Notes under the pieces: model-generated | What the model saw: the letters and a program-made list of their open reading frames with translations, nothing else | Databases searched by the model: none | What the model was told of the DNA's origin: nothing | Assembly: GCA_035266865.1 (NCBI GenBank) | Contig: DATFMR010000028.1 | Coordinates: forward strand, 31,713 to 95,712 | Reading direction: 5' to 3' | DNA length: 64,000 nucleotides | Origin: JAKAGZ01 sp035266865 | GTDB lineage: Bacteria; Bacteroidota; Ignavibacteria; Ignavibacteriales; Ignavibacteriaceae | Program-made: the position numbers and the translations under genes | In this document: positions 17,288-25,188 of the stretch, in pieces | Numbering within the stretch: the first letter of the stretch is position 1 | How the letters are laid out: each line of letters starts with the position of its first letter

Positions 17288-20200
17288 TTGTATTTATCCA
17301 AACTTGAAATATTAGGTTTTAAATCTTTTGCACAAAGAACCGATGTTAAATTTAATCAGGGTGTTACATCTATTGTGGGCCCAAACGGTTGCGGTAAAAC
17401 AAATATTGTAGATGCTATAAGATGGTGCCTGGGTGAACAAAGGAGTAGTGCGTTAAGAAGCGACAAAATGGAAAACGTAATCTTTAATGGAACTGCTGGG
17501 AAAAAACCAATGGGAATGGCTGAAGTTTCACTTACCATCCAGAATACAAGGGGAATTTTACCTACCGAGTATTCCGAAGTAACAATAACCAGAAGAATTT
17601 TTCGCTCCGGTGAAAGTGAATACCTCCTAAACAAAAATCTCTGCCGATTAAAAGATATTACCAACCTTTTTATGGATACGGGAATTGGAGCTAACGCCTA
17701 TTCGGTAATTGAATTGAAAATGGTGGAAACTATACTCAGCAATAAAGCTGAAGAAAGAAGAACAATGTTTGAGGAAGCTGCAGGTGTTAATAAATATAAA
17801 CTTCGAAGAAGGCTTGCGCTCCGTAAATTGGATGAAGTACGTTCCGATTTAACCAGGGTAAATGACATTGTTTCGGAAGTGGAAAAAAAGGTTAATTCGC
17901 TTGAGAGACAAGCTAAGAAAGCGGATAGATATAACAGAATTTCAACTCAATTAAGGGAATTGGAACTTGACCTTGCAGAACGTGAAATGTCCCTTTTTAA
18001 CAGACAAAAAGATGAATTAAAAAATCGTAAAGAAGAAAATTTCAGTAAAAAATTAAATCTTGAATCAGAAATATCAAAATTGGAAGATGAGCTTGCAATT
18101 ATAAAACAATCCCTGTTAGAAACTGAATCTGAATTAAAATACAAGCGTAAAGAAGTTACCGAGCAAACAGCTAAAGTTTATAATATTCAAAAACAAATTT
18201 CTGTTGCCGAAGAAAGGGAAAAATCACTTGAATCAAACATTTCTCGTTATCAACTTGAGTTGGAAGAATTAAATATCCAACTTGATGAAACTAAGCGTGC
18301 CATTGAAGATAACTCAGAACTAGTTAGAGAAATTTCTGATCGAATATATGATAAGCAAAAATTTCTTGAGGAAACTAAGGGGAAAGCAAACAATTTCAAA
18401 ACAGAACTTGAAAACAAAAGAAGTTACCTGAAAGGTCAATCTGAGAAATTGATAGAGCAATTTAAAGAAATAACAAACAAAGAAAATGATCTTGCTAATA
18501 TCCAGAATTCTCTCAATACAAAAAATGAATCTATAGAAAAATTAAACGAAAAGATTCAGGCACTCACAAATAATATTGCAAAAACGGTTGGATATCTGGA
18601 GGAACTAGGGCGTGAGAAAACCCAGACTGCCGATAAACTATCAGAGACTGAATCTCTATATGCTCAAAAACAAAAAGAGAAAGATGATCTTGAAAAGGAA
18701 TTAAATACCCTAAAAGTAAAGGAGCTTGAAGACAGAAGTGTAATTAACAGTATTAAGGACAAGATTGGCTTTATACAAACAATGATCGATAATCTTGAGG
18801 GGGTTTCCAAGGGAGCTAAAACACTGGTCGAAAACCCTGAATGGTCAAAAGGTGAAAAAACTCTTCTTGCACATATTGGTAGCTCAAGTGATGAATATCG
18901 ATTGGCGATAGAAGCTTCTTTAAGAAATAATCTGAATAATATTTTAGTCCGAACAATTGACGATCTTAAAAGCGGAATTGAATATTTAAAAAGTAATAAG
19001 GCAGGAAGAGCAACATTTTTTGCACCTTCACTTGTTGAAGGTATTACCACTGGTTTTATAGACAAACTTAAAAATATTTCAATTAACAGAAACGGGAAAA
19101 AACTTTCTAAAGAAACCGGATTCATCGCCTGGTCAAAAGATTTGGTAGAATCAGATAAAAAGTGGGAAAGTTATTTTAAATTAATTTTAAATGAATCAGC
19201 TGTTGTAAGTAATCTGGAAACAGCATTTTTACTCTCATCAAAATATCATGACTTCAACTTCGTGACTTTACAGGGGGACTACGTTGATAATCATGGTATT
19301 GTTGAGAGTGGGTCCGAACCACAACTTGATGATTCTCTTTTTGGCAGAATGCAGCTTCTTGATAGCCTGAGAAGTGAATTCCCTAAAAGAGAAAAAGACT
19401 TGATTACGTTAAAATCGAAAATAGTGAGCATTGAGAAGAAAATTGAAGAGATCGATTTGAAAATTCTTTCTGAAGAAGAGAGAATGCTGCTGAATGATTT
19501 ATCAAACGTTGATAAGCAAATTGCACAGTTTGAATATGAAAAAAATAAAGCCAATGATGAAATTGAAAAAGCCAGACTCGAGATAAAAGATTTGGTGTCA
19601 ATATCAAATAAAATTGACAATGAAAGAAACGATTCTGAAGAAATACTAAACAAACTAAAAAAAGATAAAACAGTTGCTGATGATAGACAAAAACAGCTGG
19701 AAGAAGAATTCCACAGTTTTGAACAAAAATATAATGCTGAATTGGCTAATCAAAACAGTACCAATCTTGAACTTGAAAGATTGCTTGGAGATAAAAGGAA
19801 TGCTGAAAATGCTATTTTACGTGCTGAAAAAGCAACTGAATCAATTGAAAAATCCATCCTTAAAAGGGAACAGGATATAAAATCTTCGGTTGAGGAATCA
19901 TCTGCAGTAGAAAAAATTATTGAAGATAACAGATTAAAATATGATGATAATTTGCAGACAAAAGAAATGCTGGTAAATCAGGAAAAAGATATTGATCTAA
20001 AATATGAATCCATCCAGAATGAAATATCAGATAAGGAAAATGTACAAAAAAAATTAAGAAAGGAACGTGAAATATTATCAGAAGAGATACATGAATCTGA
20101 TATAAAGCTAAGCGAATTAAAAATGAAGCTAAGCAACCTTGTTGAGCACATTAAAGAAAATTATTCGGTTACTTTAGAAAATAAAGTCTTTGATGATCTT

Positions 20201-20884
20201 AACACATTTGATTTCAGGACAAGAACAGATGAAGTCCAAGCTTTAAAACAAAAAGTAAAAAACCTAGGCCCAATAAATCTTCTTGCATATTCAGAATATG
20301 AGGAAGAAAGAGAAAGGTTTGAATTTTTGAACAAACAAAGAAATGATCTGTTGGAATCTGAAAAAGACGTTGTAAACACTATCACTGAAATAAATACTAC
20401 AGCTCAAACACAGTTTAAAGAAACCTTTGATAAGATAAGAGAAAATTTTATTAATATATTCCGCGGATTATTCAATCCTGGCGATGAAGCTGATTTAAGA
20501 ATTGAAGAAGATGCCGATCCTCTCGAGGCAAAAATTGAGATTATTGCAAAGCCCAAAGGTAAACGGCCTACTTCAATTGATTTACTTTCAGGAGGAGAAA
20601 AAACATTAACGGCGATAGCATTATTATTTGCCATTTATCTTGTAAAGCCAAGCCCTTTTTGTATTCTTGATGAAATAGATGCCCCTCTTGATGACGCAAA
20701 CATCGATAGGTTTACAAAGATCATAGAAGATTTTAGTAAAGAGACACAATTCATTGTAGTCACCCACAATAAGAGAACAATGGAAGCAGCCGAAACTTTA
20801 TATGGTGTTACTATGCAGGACGAGGGTATATCAAAGTTAGTGAGCGTAAGATTTAATGAAGATTTTGACTTTGTGAATAAATAA
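17288..20884 (+). CDS. smc: Chromosome partition protein SMC
   Basis: Condensin ATPase organising the chromosome, working with ScpA/ScpB. It has 1198 residues, the full family length. The Walker A motif GPNGCGKT is at 31-38, followed by the AIRWCLGEQ block. Long coiled coils cover about 165-500 and 670-1010, flanking a hinge near 510-660 containing the FNFVTLQGDYVDNHGIV segment. The signature LSGGEKT begins near 1100 and Walker B with FCILDEIDAPLDDANIDRF near 1125. The start is a TTG at 17288 with GAGGG four bases upstream. It fits because the product then begins MYLSKLEILGFKSF, the expected SMC N-terminus; the first in-frame ATG would remove the Walker A region. scpA and scpB are not in the window. 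Confidence 0.96.
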   Translation: MYLSKLEILGFKSFAQRTDVKFNQGVTSIVGPNGCGKTNIVDAIRWCLGEQRSSALRSDKMENVIFNGTAGKKPMGMAEVSLTIQNTRGILPTEYSEVTITRRIFRSGESEYLLNKNLCRLKDITNLFMDTGIGANAYSVIELKMVETILSNKAEERRTMFEEAAGVNKYKLRRRLALRKLDEVRSDLTRVNDIVSEVEKKVNSLERQAKKADRYNRISTQLRELELDLAEREMSLFNRQKDELKNRKEENFSKKLNLESEISKLEDELAIIKQSLLETESELKYKRKEVTEQTAKVYNIQKQISVAEEREKSLESNISRYQLELEELNIQLDETKRAIEDNSELVREISDRIYDKQKFLEETKGKANNFKTELENKRSYLKGQSEKLIEQFKEITNKENDLANIQNSLNTKNESIEKLNEKIQALTNNIAKTVGYLEELGREKTQTADKLSETESLYAQKQKEKDDLEKELNTLKVKELEDRSVINSIKDKIGFIQTMIDNLEGVSKGAKTLVENPEWSKGEKTLLAHIGSSSDEYRLAIEASLRNNLNNILVRTIDDLKSGIEYLKSNKAGRATFFAPSLVEGITTGFIDKLKNISINRNGKKLSKETGFIAWSKDLVESDKKWESYFKLILNESAVVSNLETAFLLSSKYHDFNFVTLQGDYVDNHGIVESGSEPQLDDSLFGRMQLLDSLRSEFPKREKDLITLKSKIVSIEKKIEEIDLKILSEEERMLLNDLSNVDKQIAQFEYEKNKANDEIEKARLEIKDLVSISNKIDNERNDSEEILNKLKKDKTVADDRQKQLEEEFHSFEQKYNAELANQNSTNLELERLLGDKRNAENAILRAEKATESIEKSILKREQDIKSSVEESSAVEKIIEDNRLKYDDNLQTKEMLVNQEKDIDLKYESIQNEISDKENVQKKLRKEREILSEEIHESDIKLSELKMKLSNLVEHIKENYSVTLENKVFDDLNTFDFRTRTDEVQALKQKVKNLGPINLLAYSEYEEERERFEFLNKQRNDLLESEKDVVNTITEINTTAQTQFKETFDKIRENFINIFRGLFNPGDEADLRIEEDADPLEAKIEIIAKPKGKRPTSIDLLSGGEKTLTAIALLFAIYLVKPSPFCILDEIDAPLDDANIDRFTKIIEDFSKETQFIVVTHNKRTMEAAETLYGVTMQDEGISKLVSVRFNEDFDFVNK

Positions 20885-20955
20885 AATTTTCAATTCAAAA
20901 AAAAATAATATGTGAAAGGGAATAATCAGATCAGGGCCAATTGAAAGTTATACTT

Positions 20956-21675
20956 ATGACAGCAAAAGTATTTAAAATATTTATCGACTTCGATGGAACA
21001 ATTACTAAGCTGGATGTCGGCGAAGCAATTTTCACTAAGTTTGGTGAACCTAATACAGTAACTGATATTATTGAAAAATATCTTGATGATAAAATTACTG
21101 CAAAAGAATGCTGGCTAAGATTGTGTGATTCTGTAAAAGGACTTGATGTAAAAGAATTTGACAGCTATATCGATACATTTGAAATAGATCCAAGTTTTCC
21201 TGGTTTTATAAAATATTGTACAGAAAATAAATTTGAGCACTTTGTTTTAAGTGATGGATTTGATTACTACATCGATAAAATTTTTGTGAAAGAAAATCTT
21301 GGACAATTAAAAGTCTATTCGAATAAACTTGTGATAGATGATAATAAACTGATACCTCACTTCCCTTACCTGGATGAGGGATCAAAAGCTTCTGCAAATT
21401 GTAAACACAATCACGTTATTAATCACAGCGGTGATGAAGAATTTACAATTTACATTGGGGATGGCGCATCTGATAAAGAAACAGCGCAATTTTGTGATTT
21501 CATTTTTGCAAAAGACGATTTGTTAAAATATTGCGAAAAAGAAAGGATAACATACTTCCCCTACAAAAATTTTGATGATGTTATAAAAAGGCTTGAGGAA
21601 TTGAGAGGAAAAAAGAGACTTAAAAAAAGACACCAGGCTTATTTAAAAAGAAAAGAAGTTTACCAGAGAGGATAA
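20956..21675 (+). CDS. HAD-superfamily phosphatase (MtnX/SerB-like)
   Basis: Predicted soluble phosphomonoesterase of about 239 residues. Motif I is IDFDGTITKLD, motif II is in FVLSDGFDYYID, and the C-terminal acidic motif IYIGDGASDKETA provides the Mg-binding aspartates. The overall order matches the MtnX/phosphoserine-phosphatase-like branch of HAD enzymes, with a C1-type helical cap between motifs I and II. The natural substrate cannot be told: methionine-salvage intermediates and phosphoserine are both possible, and no mtn or ser gene is next to it. The C-terminus is strongly basic (KKRLKKRHQAYLKRK). The start at the ATG 20956 is a choice; a TTG at 20941 with AGGG upstream is an alternative. 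It is probably co-transcribed with the next gene, 3 bases on. Confidence 0.8.
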   Translation: MTAKVFKIFIDFDGTITKLDVGEAIFTKFGEPNTVTDIIEKYLDDKITAKECWLRLCDSVKGLDVKEFDSYIDTFEIDPSFPGFIKYCTENKFEHFVLSDGFDYYIDKIFVKENLGQLKVYSNKLVIDDNKLIPHFPYLDEGSKASANCKHNHVINHSGDEEFTIYIGDGASDKETAQFCDFIFAKDDLLKYCEKERITYFPYKNFDDVIKRLEELRGKKRLKKRHQAYLKRKEVYQRG

Positions 21676-21678
21676 TTA

Positions 21679-22287
21679 ATGGCTAAATCTGATATTGCTG
21701 CAAAATTTTTTAAATACAGGAGTTATACTCCTATTCCATTCCTGGTGCTCACTTTTGTGTTTTTCAATTCAAACATATGGAGTTTGATAATTGGATTTAT
21801 TATTGCCCTTAAAGGCGAACTGATTCGCCTCTGGGGAGTAAGTTGGGCTGGAAGTGAAACAAGAACAACCGGTGATGTTGGAGGAACTTTTTTAATTGTC
21901 AGCGGACCATTCGCATACGTTCGTAATCCTCTTTATGTCGGCAATATTTTGATGTATGCAGGTTTGGGAATTATGTCGTTTGCCCTGTTTCCCTATTTAC
22001 AGATTGCAGGATTAATTTTCTTTTATGTTCAATATACTTTCATTGTTCAGCAGGAAGAAAATTATTTGAAAAATACTTTTGGTGAAGAATTTCACGAATT
22101 CTTAAAAAATGTTCCAAGATTTTTTCCAAGGATTACAAAATATAAGCCAAAGGTTGTAGGTAAGCAGCCTCCTTTAAATTTAAAAGCAGGCTTGCGTTCT
22201 GAAAAAAGAAGTTTGCAGGCATTCGGAATTGTTTCATTGACAATGTTTCTTATGTGGCTTTTTAGATTTGGTATAGGTTCTTATTAA
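21679..22287 (+). CDS. Membrane methyltransferase of the isoprenylcysteine carboxyl methyltransferase/PEMT type
   Basis: Integral membrane protein of 202 residues with about five hydrophobic helices. The SAM-binding hallmark of ICMT/PEMT enzymes is present as GPFAYVRNPLYVGNIL followed, after a helix pair, by EENYLKNTFGEEFHEFLKNVPRFFP. Bacterial members methylate lipids or remain uncharacterised. It starts 3 bases after the HAD gene and is followed by lpxB after 14 bases, so it sits in the lipid A operon and may act on an envelope lipid, an inference from position only. The ATG is preceded by GAGAGGATAATTA, a reasonable ribosome site. Confidence 0.8.
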   Translation: MAKSDIAAKFFKYRSYTPIPFLVLTFVFFNSNIWSLIIGFIIALKGELIRLWGVSWAGSETRTTGDVGGTFLIVSGPFAYVRNPLYVGNILMYAGLGIMSFALFPYLQIAGLIFFYVQYTFIVQQEENYLKNTFGEEFHEFLKNVPRFFPRITKYKPKVVGKQPPLNLKAGLRSEKRSLQAFGIVSLTMFLMWLFRFGIGSY

Positions 22288-22301
22288 ATAGACCAAAAAT
22301 A

Positions 22302-23441
22302 ATGGCAAATAAAAATTTAATGATAATAGCCGGTGAGATGTCAGGTGATCTTCACGGCGGTTCTTTGATAACTGAACTACTAAAGATTGATCCGCAAATT
22401 AATGTTTTCGGAATTGGCGGAGATAAGATGAAAGCTGCAGGGATGCAGTTAAATTATCATCTCCACAAAATGGCTTTTCTTGGATTTCTTGAAGTTGTTA
22501 AGCATATCCCATTTATCCGGAAAGTTCAAAAAAGACTTATCAGTGTAGTTAAGGAAAAGGAAATAGCAACCGTTGTTCTGATAGATTACCCGGGATTCAA
22601 TCTCAGCATAGCAAAAAAGATGAAAAGGCTGAATGTAAAAATTATTTATTACATTTCTCCGCAAATATGGGCATGGGGTGGTGGAAGAATTGAGAAAATA
22701 AAAAAGATAGTAAATAAGATGCTGGTTGTTTTTCCTTTTGAAGAAAAACTTTACAGCGATCACAATGTTGATGTTGATTTTGTAGGTCATCCGCTTCTTG
22801 AGAGATTAAATGATTACAATTTTCTTGAAAAGGATGAACTATTTGATAAATTCGAACTTGAAAAGGACAAAGAGATATTATTGATTTTACCCGGCAGCCG
22901 TGATCACGAGGTAAGATCAATTTTTCCTGAAACGATAAAGGCAGCAGAAAAACTTGCAAAAGAATTTAATCTGCAAATAGTTACGGCATGTTCTTCAAAT
23001 ATTGATGAGAATATTTTCTATAAAATAACAGAAATCAGGAATTTTAAGGTCATAAAAGAAAACACTTATAATCTTTTGAAATATTCCAAATTCGGAATTG
23101 TAAAATCTGGTACATCTACACTTGAAGCAGGCTTGTTTTGCCTGCCGATGATTATTGTTTATAAAACAAGCTCATTAACATATTTAATTGGCAAAAGCCT
23201 GATTAAAGTAGATAATATCGGGATGGCAAATATTATTTCAGGTGAGAAAGTTGTTCCAGAGTTAATTCAAAAGGATGTATCAGAGAAATCTATTTACAGT
23301 GAGGCAAAAAAAATATTATCTGATAAAACCGTATTTGATGAGATGAAAAAAAAACTTGGAAATATAAAAAAAAAATTAGGTTCAGAAGGAGCATCGGAAA
23401 GAGCTGCCAAATCAATCTATAAAGTGATGAATGAAAATTAG
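22302..23441 (+). CDS. lpxB: Lipid-A-disaccharide synthase
   Basis: GT19 glycosyltransferase that joins UDP-2,3-diacylglucosamine and lipid X into the lipid A disaccharide at the inner membrane. It has 379 residues, the usual length. Family motifs include the N-terminal IIAGEMSGDLHGGSLI, LIDYPGFNLSIAK, the YISPQIWAWGGGRI block, VFPFEEKLY, FVGHPLLE and the LPGSRDHEV nucleotide-binding segment. It overlaps the next gene by 11 bases. Together with the DUF374 acyltransferase-like gene and lpxK it forms a compact lipid A module, evidence for a lipopolysaccharide-type outer membrane. Confidence 0.95.
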   Translation: MANKNLMIIAGEMSGDLHGGSLITELLKIDPQINVFGIGGDKMKAAGMQLNYHLHKMAFLGFLEVVKHIPFIRKVQKRLISVVKEKEIATVVLIDYPGFNLSIAKKMKRLNVKIIYYISPQIWAWGGGRIEKIKKIVNKMLVVFPFEEKLYSDHNVDVDFVGHPLLERLNDYNFLEKDELFDKFELEKDKEILLILPGSRDHEVRSIFPETIKAAEKLAKEFNLQIVTACSSNIDENIFYKITEIRNFKVIKENTYNLLKYSKFGIVKSGTSTLEAGLFCLPMIIVYKTSSLTYLIGKSLIKVDNIGMANIISGEKVVPELIQKDVSEKSIYSEAKKILSDKTVFDEMKKKLGNIKKKLGSEGASERAAKSIYKVMNEN

Positions 23442-24096
23442 AAAGATCAGACAGGATGTTTTAAGATTTATCGGGCATTTTTTCCTGTTTCATTTAGTAA
23501 ATGTTCTTTGTAAAACTTTACGAATCACATATTCAAATAAAAATGTGATTGAAGCTTTGGAAAAAGATAACAGCAAATACATACTTGCGTTCTGGCATGG
23601 TTCTATGCTTATTCCATGGTACCTGAACCGCAAAAAGAAAATGGTTGCATTAACAAGCAAAAGTAAAGATGGCGATCTGCTTGCAAAAATATTAAAGAGC
23701 TGGAAATACAGAGTGATCAGGGGTTCAAGCTCTACCGGCGGGGATGTTGCACTCGGTATTATGGTTGATTATGCAAAGAATGATCATTCAATTACAATTA
23801 CGCCGGACGGACCAAGAGGACCAAGGCACAAATTAAAAGCCGGTGCAGTTATTACAGCAAAAAAAAGTTCTCTACCTTTAATACTTGTTGGTGTTGGAAT
23901 TAAAAAGAAAATGATTCTTAAAAGCTGGGATCAATTTGAGGTTCCAAAATTATTTACAAAAGCTAACCTGGTATTTTCGGATCCTATTTATATTGACAGA
24001 GAATTGACGTATGAAGAAACTTCAAAAGTTATTGATGATTGCGAAGTAAAATTAAGCGAATTGCAGCTTAAAGCAGAAAAGAATTTAGAAAATTAG
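23431..24096 (+). CDS. DUF374 lysophospholipid acyltransferase-like protein
   Basis: A 221-residue protein of the DUF374 family, which belongs to the LPLAT acyltransferase superfamily and is commonly found beside lipid A genes. Characteristic segments are AFWHGSMLIPWYL near residue 51, the GSSSTGGDVAL block near 94, ITPDGPRGPRHKLKAG near 118-135, and LPLILVGVG. One hydrophobic N-terminal segment could anchor it to the membrane. It overlaps lpxB by 11 bases and is followed by lpxK after 2 bases, indicating coupled expression. A role in acylating a lipid A precursor is an inference from context; direct function for this family is poorly established. Confidence 0.85.
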   Translation: MKIRKIRQDVLRFIGHFFLFHLVNVLCKTLRITYSNKNVIEALEKDNSKYILAFWHGSMLIPWYLNRKKKMVALTSKSKDGDLLAKILKSWKYRVIRGSSSTGGDVALGIMVDYAKNDHSITITPDGPRGPRHKLKAGAVITAKKSSLPLILVGVGIKKKMILKSWDQFEVPKLFTKANLVFSDPIYIDRELTYEETSKVIDDCEVKLSELQLKAEKNLEN

Positions 24097-24098
24097 AA

Positions 24099-25142
24099 AT
24101 GAATTTCATAAAGATTATATTATATCCTTTGGTTCCCGTATATGCATTTATTATTGCTTTCCGTAACTGGATGTTTGATAAAGGTTTTTTCAAGTCTACA
24201 AGGGTAAATTCAAAAGTAATTTCCGTGGGAAATATAACTGTAGGCGGATCCGGGAAGACCCCAACTGTGATTTTTACTACAAACCTTCTAAAATCTTCAG
24301 GTAGAAAAGTCGGAGTTTTAAGCCGCGGTTACGGAAGGAAATCATCAGGATATTTGCTGGTTGCAGAAAACGAAAAAATTTTATCGACAGTTGATCAATG
24401 TGGAGATGAAATTTACCATACTGCTGCTGAATGTAAAGTACCTGCAGCAGTTTGTGAGAACAGGGTTAAAGGAGCAAAAAGGCTTATAAATGATACAAGC
24501 ATTGATACAATTGTACTTGATGATGCTTTCCAGCACAGGTGGATTGAAAGGGATTTAGATTTGCTGGTTATCGAACAAAGGTTTTTGAATGATCCGAATT
24601 TTCTTAATCATAGTTTGCTCCCGACCGGAAATATGAGAGAAAATTTCAGATCGATATACAGGTCTGATGCAATAATTGTGAACAGGAAATTTTCACAAAA
24701 AGAAGATATACCTGCTGTATTAAAAAAATATGCAGAAACTAAAAAAATATTTAATGCAAGCTATAAAGCTATTGGTTTTGTTGATATAAAAAGAGATATC
24801 ACTTATAATATAGGTGAATTCGAAGGGCAGAAAAGCCTCGTGGTTTCAGGCATAGCAAACCCGTTTTCATTTATAAATGCTTTAAAGCAAACGAAAGTAG
24901 ATACACAAAACCAGATGATTTTTTCGGATCATAAATATTATACTGAAAAAGAAGTACAGAAAATCAGAAAAGAATTTTATTCAACCAATTCTCATTCAGT
25001 AATAACTACTGAAAAAGATGCGGTTAAACTTGTTAAATTCTCAAAAGAATTTGACGACATAGACATATTCTATCTAAAAATAAAACTTGAAATGGATGAA
25101 ATTGACGAATTCAGTAATTTTATTATTGATAGAATTTCATAA
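24099..25142 (+). CDS. lpxK: Tetraacyldisaccharide 4'-kinase
   Basis: Phosphorylates the 4' position of the tetraacyl disaccharide to make lipid IVA, the step after LpxB. It has 347 residues. An N-terminal hydrophobic helix (about 5-24) precedes the unusual LpxK P-loop GNITVGGSGKTP (45-55); GVLSRGYGRK and the DDAFQHRWIERDLDLLVI block, with the DDAFQHR motif, are diagnostic. It is the last gene of the run that includes lpxB and the DUF374 gene. The spacer to ppdK is 46 bases, with a new ribosome site for ppdK, so the transcript may continue. Confidence 0.94.
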   Translation: MNFIKIILYPLVPVYAFIIAFRNWMFDKGFFKSTRVNSKVISVGNITVGGSGKTPTVIFTTNLLKSSGRKVGVLSRGYGRKSSGYLLVAENEKILSTVDQCGDEIYHTAAECKVPAAVCENRVKGAKRLINDTSIDTIVLDDAFQHRWIERDLDLLVIEQRFLNDPNFLNHSLLPTGNMRENFRSIYRSDAIIVNRKFSQKEDIPAVLKKYAETKKIFNASYKAIGFVDIKRDITYNIGEFEGQKSLVVSGIANPFSFINALKQTKVDTQNQMIFSDHKYYTEKEVQKIRKEFYSTNSHSVITTEKDAVKLVKFSKEFDDIDIFYLKIKLEMDEIDEFSNFIIDRIS

Positions 25143-25188
25143 GTATAAAATGATTGTAAATTTATAAACTTAAATACTCGGAGAATAT

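Noticed and set aside
18664..19125. Long minus-strand open frame inside smc
   Set aside because: Antisense of a coiled-coil/hinge region rich in Glu and Lys codons, which give Ser/Phe/Leu-rich open frames on the other strand; no supporting start signals.
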